Below are positions 57,690-64,000 of a stretch of DNA of 64,000 bases, piece after piece. Under the pieces are notes generated by a model. It searched no databases. It worked only from the letters and a program-made list of their open reading frames with translations, and was not told the origin of the DNA. The position numbers and the translations under genes are program-made. Positions within the stretch are counted from its first letter, which is position 1. The number at the start of each line of letters is the position of its first letter. The stretch lies in contig NC_030381.2 in assembly GCF_001625215.2 (NCBI RefSeq), positions 20,795,131 to 20,859,130 on the forward strand, in the 5' to 3' direction. This stretch comes from Daucus carota subsp. sativus (taxonomy: Eukaryota > Streptophyta > Magnoliopsida > Apiales > Apiaceae).

Positions 57690-58015
57690 TACTATCATTC
57701 ATATTTAATTATTTGAAAAATAAGAAAATGATAAGTGATGAGTAAACTTGACTTATAATTTATTTAAAATTTTTAACAATTTTAGTTATAAGTTAATTGA
57801 GTGTTTGGTAATTTAGATTTATAAATGAAAAAAATATTAACATACAAGATAAATTTTATTAATAAATAAAATTTATTACATATTAAAGTTTTAAAAACTT
57901 CATAATAAAATACAAATCATTAAATAGAATAATTTCGATCTTCTGACTTCAAAAACACAAGAAAAACGAAAATGATGAAAATATAACTTACTTTATTTGC
58001 CAAACAGGCCCATTG
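57690..58015. repeat. Possible GTTTGG-family MITE in LOX pseudogene intron 1
   Basis: 'acttgacttataatttattt', 'ataagttaattgagtgtttggtaa' and, near the end, 'tttgccaaacaggccca' are words of the family at 25435. Borders are uncertain. Confidence 0.35.
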
Positions 58016-58640
58016 TTTCCAGCTAAAGATATAGTCCTTCCTAATACAAGATGCATCTCTGGAGCCGGGGTCCTATGAAAAAATCCTTAAATATTACATC
58101 ACTCCCTTTCAGTTTTTTTTATTACTTTTTATATTATTTGAAATTTATTTTAAGATATATATAAAATATAATTTATAATTTATTTTAAAAAATTTTTTTT
58201 ATAAATATTATTATTTTATTCATAAAAATATTAAAATAGTTTATAAAATTGCATTTGTATATCAGTCTTATCAAGCATGTCATACAACCTAGGAGGATTA
58301 GAACAACTGGTATTCTGGTTGCATCTTTATTATTACTATAATTATAAAAATTTCTATTCATTTAACACATTATATTATAGGACCAACAGTGAAAAAAATA
58401 GTGTAAATAAGAAGGAAGTGATATTTACTCGAATAAATAAATATACGATTCTTAAAAATAAGACTTAAAAAGCGGGTCTCTAATATTATAGGGAAGGGTT
58501 AACATACTGTTGAAGCAGTTTTTTAATAAGTTGTCTTAAATTTTAGCTTAAGACCATAAATAAAAGCTAACTTGTTGGTTGGAGTTGCTCATCTTGATCA
58601 CTGTGTCATTTTCCTGGGGACAAGTGATAATCATATTAAT

Positions 58641-59379
58641 AGGGCTGTAAATGAGTTGATACGCTCGATAACCGCTCATTGTTCGGTTCAAAAAAAGCTC
58701 GGTTCGATTCATAAATGAGTCGATCTTGAGCACAATTTTAAGGTTCGTTTTATAAACGAGTTGAACTTGAGCACAGTAGAGTTTGACTCGATAGTTCGCA
58801 AACAAGTTCGAATTACGAGTTCGTGAACATGGTTCGTGAACTTGGCTCGTGAGCGTAGTTCGTGAACTAGCTCGTGAACATGGTTCATGAACTCGGCCCG
58901 TGAACATGGTTCGTGAACCTGACTCCTGAACATGGCTCGTGAGCGTGCCTCGTGAACATGGCTCGTGGGCGTAGTTATTATAAATTTATGATTCCTTAGA
59001 GCATAAATTAAAATATTGTTAGAATTTTAATTTATTTTTTTAATTAATTTAAATAACAAACAAGCTCGTAGCTAGCTCGTTAGCCAAGTTTATTAAACAA
59101 GCTCGTGAACAAAATTAATGAGCGGTTGGTGAACAAAAATTCGTGAGACATGTTCGTGGGCGTAAGTTAATGAGCGGTTCGTAAGCAAAAACTCGTGAGA
59201 CTGCTCGTGAGACACGTTCGTGAGCGGTTCACGAGCTGTTCGTGAACAGAGTTATTCCTTAATGAGTCGATCCTCAAACAATATTTTTGGCTCGATCCGA
59301 GCTCGAGTTCGAGTTCTCTAAGTTTTTAAAAAATGATACACGAGCACTCTAGAGTTCGGCTCGGCTCATTTACACTCCT
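58641..59379. mobile_element. hAT-like element with CTCGTGAAC repeats in LOX pseudogene intron 1
   Basis: Ends AGGGCTGTAAATGAG and CTCATTTACACTCCT are imperfect inverted repeats. Long runs of 'ggttcgtgaactcg/gctcgtgaacatg' fill the left part and similar words the right. There is no transposase. A target duplication was not clear. Confidence 0.7.
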
Positions 59380-60576
59380 GAATTCATATATGGAAGTGTG
59401 GTCTGGCGTTTTTTTTCCTTGAAAATGGTTTTTTCTATAAAAATTGTTTTTAGGTGTTTGTTGAACATAGTGTGTTGAACTTGCTATATATTTACGGTTA
59501 TTTAAAACTTGCATCTCTGGCATTAATATCTTCTATGTGAAGCGGTGTTGATTATAAAGAAAAAAGGATACTAAACCATCATGTGGTATTTTTATGGACA
59601 AAGAAGATGGTGAAAAGAGAAAAAGTATCCAGCAAGATGCTGAAGAAGGAAAAGGAGGATACACATGTACATTTAACGTGGAACACAGATTTGGGGATGT
59701 TGGCGCCGTCATTCTCAGAAATCAGAACAGTTAGGAGATTTTTGTCAAGGAGATCTATTTTGATGGTTATCCCGGTGGTAGGATTATTTTCAGCTGTGAA
59801 TCATGGCTTCAACCAGATTCCAACAGAATTTTCTTCACAAACAAGGTCAGCTTATTCTCTAACGGTTTTTCTGGTGTCTACTCACGTTAACAACCAATTT
59901 TTAATTAGGTGAGGAATTTTCGCGAGCTCCAATGTCATTAACAATGATGGCGCTTTGTATGCAAAAAAGATAAACAATAAAAACTGTCACCTAAATAAAA
60001 ATAATTGTTATTGTGTGCTCATTGACACACGCTAAAAAGACCTTCTTTTAATAGGATCCTTCTTTTAGCAGGAAGCTCTGTAGCTTGTAAGCTAGCCTTT
60101 ATGTCATGAGTTATAAACTTGTTATCGGAAATGTGAAAATATGACTTGCAATTCTGTAACTTGCGGTATTGATTTAGTCTCTTTTGGGTCTGGAAAACAG
60201 TTTTTCAGTTATGTTGTTGCCTTGCCTGGTTTAGTTATTGTTAAAATTATCAGACAATTAATGTGAAATGCCCTGTACAGTCATACATACCATCCCAAAC
60301 ACCAAGTGGACTGTTAGATTACAGAAAAGATGAGTTGTCTGCTCTCAGAGGCAACCATGATGATGGGGAGCGAAAGTATGGTGAATCTATGACTATGATG
60401 TCTATAATGATCTCGGTGACCCTGATAAGAGTGAAGATTTGAAGAGAAAAGTTCTTGGTGGAAATCCAACATACCCTTATCCAAGGAGGTGTAGAACTGG
60501 CAGTCCAAGCTCCAAGAAAGGTATGTATGCATTTATCTGAAATTTAACATATTAAAGCTTCATTTAGAGGTGAGAC

Positions 60577-61577
60577 CAGTGTTATCGAAAGCATTAAGCG
60601 CACCGAGGCGCAAAGCTCTCTGGAGCCTAGGCGCAAAGCGCAAAAGCGAGGCGCGCGCTTCTTTGAAGCTAGGCGCATGTTTTACAAATTTTTTTATTTA
60701 TTATTTAGGATATATGTATATAGGTTTATAACATAATTTATACTTCATAATATATTAAATCACACTTTAAGCCAAAAATAACTTAATTTATCCTTTATAA
60801 TATATTAAATGATACTTTTAGAGGGAAAAACAATCCTAAAATGAAATATTAAAATTCAAAATTTATGTTTCATAGGCAGAATTCAAGGCTTCCAGTTCCC
60901 AACTGGTAGATATTTTATCAATCATCTTCACCAAAATCATCTTCATCGAAGTCTTCATCTTTAAAATCCTGATCTGACTCTTCTTCATGTATTAAAGTGT
61001 TCTCTTCAAATTCAAACTCCTGTACTTCTTCTTCTTCGTCCTCATCTATTAAACGTCAAGGCCTCTTACCTTTGCTCTGTTTTGAACTTGAAGGATTGGG
61101 GTTATTTTGAACCCTATTAGACTTAGAGGCTGATTTTGATTGCGACCTGGAGTTATATGCAGGCTCTGTAGCACCTGAAGCTTTTTCAACTATTGACCAA
61201 TTTAGTCCATCACCATCGGAGAAGATGAAAGCTGAGAGCCTGATATAGCTTTTTTATTTGGGCCTAAAATTCTTTTTTTTTTGTTATGGGTTAGTACTTT
61301 TAGGCCTTAAAAGTGTCCCAAAATTCTTTTTTTTTGTTATGGGTTAGTACTTTTGGGCCTTAAAAGTGGCCCAATAACATTAAATATCTTATTATGCGCT
61401 TAGCTTCGCTAAAGCGTGCTTTTCTACCGCTTCGTGCTTAAGCGCGCTTTTTGCTTCAAGGCTAAAAGCGTGCGCTTCATTGAAGTTGCTTTGCCTCGAC
61501 ATATATGAGGCGCTAAGGGTGTGGTTTGCTTCGCTTTGTGCCTAGGCGCTCGCCTAGGCTCGCTTTTCACAACACTG
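60577..61577 (-). mobile_element. hAT deletion derivative in LOX pseudogene intron 3
   Basis: It begins CAGTGTTATCGAAAGC and ends GCTTTTCACAACACTG, with perfect 8-bp duplications GGTGAGAC at 60569-60576 and 61578-61585. Subterminal zones are rich in 'aggcgc/gcgcct' words. The middle, read on the minus strand (about 61200-60905), is the tail of a hAT transposase: WSIVEKASGATEPAYNSRSQ, then a Lys/Ser-rich stretch and an acidic DEDEEEEVQEFEFEE run. The rest of the transposase is missing. Confidence 0.9.
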
Positions 61578-64000
61578 GGTGAGACATATTAAAAAAGTTC
61601 AAATATCTCTGTCATTGATTATAACCAACTATTTTGAGTACTTTCACATCTTTATGTGGTTAGGTAAAGACAACTTATTTCGCCAAATAGTGATGTGAAA
61701 CTATGTGTTTCTGATCTTCGAGTAGATCATGTAGCACAGAAGTACAAAGTTTAATGTAATCTACTGTAAGTAGCTGATTCTAATGGATTTAATTCCTACT
61801 GAATGTGTTTGTGTGTGCAATGTACAGAAATTTTTTCAAATCCAAGGATAAAAGACAAAATATATGTTCCGAGGGATGAAAATTTCTCAGAGATGAAGCT
61901 ATCAAGCTTCAATTCTGCCAAGCGGCATGCATTTATACCTGCGATAGAGAATATCCTTTTGAAAGAAGATGAACGAAGATTTTCAAGCTTTGCAGAGATA
62001 GACCAGCTTTTTGATGAAAATGATAATCTCTCTACAGAATGTAAAGAGACACCTTCCAAAATTTTGCCTGATCTAGGATCCTTTCTGCGTTTCAGGACTC
62101 CTGAATTACTTAACAGTACGATTTTAACCTTATCAAATAATTTAAAATATATGAAAGTGTGTATACTCAAATGTATACTACCTAGAGAACTCACCCTTTG
62201 AATATTGCAGAAGACAAATTTGCTTGGATGAAGGATGAAGAATTTGGTCGTCAAACACTTGCAGGAGTCAACCCTTGTACTATACAGTTAGTTAGGGTAT
62301 ACAAATCCTGCTGAAACATCATATCTTACCTATAATTAAACATGTGGACTTGGTGTATATGAAATTTGTATGTGTACTAATACCTCAAGTATTCTCTTGG
62401 TGATCATCTGAGAGGTGCATACAAGAATGAGAAAGTATTTGGAGTCTAAATTAATTATAAGATTTCTACATAATAAGTATGCATATGTAAACGTTAAGCC
62501 ACTTGCAATATTTACAAAGAATTCGTGCAGGAATGGCCATTAAAAAGTAATCTTGCTCAAGAATACTATGGAGAACCAGAATCAGCAATCACCAAGGAAT
62601 TACTGGAATCCATGATGGCTGAGTGCATGACGGTTGAGAAGGTAACTAACCTAAATAAGAGGCCACGCATGGTTAATAATCTAGTAATTCTTATGTGCCT
62701 TCAAAAAGAATCAACCAAGCATCACGTGTTCTATAAGTAGGCTTCTTTTTCTGGTGTTTACTGCATTCAGGCCATAGAAGAAAAAAGGCTTTTTGTTATA
62801 GATTACCATGATCTTATGTTGCCATTTGTGGAGAAAGTACGAAAGACAGGAGGGAGAAATCTCTATGGATCTAGGGCATTGTTCTTCCGAACTACTTCAG
62901 ACACATTAAAACCGATGGCAATTGAGTTAGTTTGTCCACCATCCAGAGGAAAAGCCTAGTGGAAGGAGGCCTATACTCCGAGTACGCATGGTACAGCAGG
63001 CTGGCTATGGATGCTAGCCAAAGCTCAATTCCTGGCACTTGACTCTTGTTATCACCAGCTAATTAGCCATTGGTATGTAGGTCAATTCTACCAAACAGTT
63101 GCTCGTAGTATCTCGATGTTGTATTTGAGCATTTCTTTCTCTCGCTCTTAATTTTATACAGTCCAACTCATTTTTCTATCTAAATTATTTTGCTGATGCA
63201 GGCTAAGAACTCACTGTGTGGTAGAGCCTTATGTAATTGCAACAAATCGGCAACTTAGTTCAATGCATCCAATATATAGACTGCTAAAGCCTCACTTTAA
63301 AGACACAATGGCGATCAATGCTTTGGCTCGTGAAAGTCTTGTGAATGCAGGTGGGATAATCGAGTCAGCATTCTCACCAGGCAAGTATTCTTTGGAGATG
63401 AGCTCTGTTGCTTACAGGGACCTTTGGCGCTTTGATCAGGAAGGATTGCCAGCAGACCTTATTCGAAGGTACATGGCTTGAGCCCTGAATTTTCACTAGA
63501 GGGGTGAAAATTAAAAACTCTAGAATAAGATTTAGAAACTTAATTTGAAGAATTATCTCAAGTTAAGTTACTGAATAAAGTACCATGGCTTGAGCTTGAG
63601 CATATTGTTTTTATATATTTAGGGGAATGGCCGAGGAAGATCCGACCTCAGACACTGGTGTGAAGTTAACTATAGAAGATTATCCTTATGCCAGTGATGG
63701 TATAGTTATGTGGACGATCATTGGACAATGGGTGAATGCGTATGTCAATCACTATTATCCTGATGAAACTGACATCGAGTTTGACTATGAAATCAAAAAC
63801 TGGTGGACAGAAATTCGAACTGTAGGCCACAGGGACAAAAAGGATGAAACATGGTGGCCTAAGCTAGATACTTCAGAGGACCTCACAGGAATCTTGACAA
63901 CCATGATATGGATAGCATCAGGCCACCATGCTGCTGTAAACTTTGGACAATATGACTATGCAGCTTATTTTCCCAGTAGACCAACAATTGCTAGGGCCAA

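Larger units (their letters stand above)
56965..64000 (+). pseudogene. Second 13-lipoxygenase copy, pseudogene, runs off the window
   Basis: Exon structure matches the gene at 41.8 kb: 56965-57310, about 59590-59845, 60281-60520, 61828-62115, 62211-62296, 62531-62641, 62771-63072, 63202-63468 and 63623 onward to the window end. Protein matches include [49 protein letters not shown] and [10 protein letters not shown]. It is broken: an in-frame TAG in exon 2 (59732-59734), a 4-bp deletion in exon 3 near 60383 (YGE(RI)YDYDVYNDL region) and TAG in exon 7 (62957-62959, where the intact copy has Gln). The exon 2 acceptor is also unclear. Later exons keep their frame and splice sites well, so silencing is not very old. 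Introns 1 and 3 are swollen by transposons. It is a tandem copy in the same orientation, about 10.5 kb downstream. Confidence 0.92.

Noticed and set aside
1-64000. CRISPR arrays, rRNA or tRNA genes
   Set aside because: No regularly spaced repeats with unique spacers, no rRNA sequence and no convincing tRNA cloverleaf was seen by eye.

Overview
The window is nuclear DNA of a flowering plant, most likely a eudicot. It is AT-rich. Genes have many short GT-AG introns, and every gene family present is a plant family: a PLS-type pentatricopeptide repeat protein, a USP-domain receptor-like cytoplasmic kinase, a CYP71/83-type P450, cellulose synthase, egg-cell-secreted EC1 proteins and plastid lipoxygenase. 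An Au-type SINE and several DNA-transposon families suggest an asterid, but the species cannot be fixed from the sequence.

Layout. 1-2.8 kb: a GC-rich repeat, a 26-bp perfect hairpin, the 5' exons of an ESF2/ABT1-like gene (minus strand) and a Stowaway MITE. 2.8-10.4 kb: an intronless PPR gene, an eight-exon USP/kinase gene and a small minus-strand gene. 10.8-15 kb: transposon-rich, with a hAT-like element, a CACTA MITE, a Stowaway MITE and a long-TIR element, and no gene. 15.6-18.8 kb: a two-exon P450 with a hAT insertion in exon 1, then a relic of a second P450. 19.0-24.0 kb (minus): a 13-exon CESA6-type cellulose synthase, complete in frame (1,066 aa) but changed in three conserved catalytic or channel motifs. 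26.2-27.8 kb: a hAT deletion derivative. 27.9-34.7 kb: three EC1-like small secreted protein genes, with a broken partial copy of the CESA gene between the first and second. 35-40 kb: a SINE, two related elements whose target-site duplications are exchanged (marking an inversion of the 1.6 kb between them), and a pair of direct repeats. 41.8-46.5 kb: a complete nine-exon 13-lipoxygenase gene. 48.5-52.1 kb: a CACTA element carrying pieces of a quinone-oxidoreductase gene. 54-56 kb: a Stowaway MITE and a Copia gag fossil. 57-64 kb: a second lipoxygenase copy that is a pseudogene, enlarged by two hAT-type insertions and running off the window.

The main theme is local duplication followed by decay. 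Cellulose synthase, P450, lipoxygenase and EC1 each occur as more than one copy. In the first three, the extra copy is broken; in the P450 the main copy is also interrupted. No operon-like or pathway grouping is apparent: the genes look independently regulated, with TATA-like boxes visible before several of them. No tRNA, rRNA or CRISPR array was found. Splice sites and proteins were read by eye from the sequence; no database search was possible.
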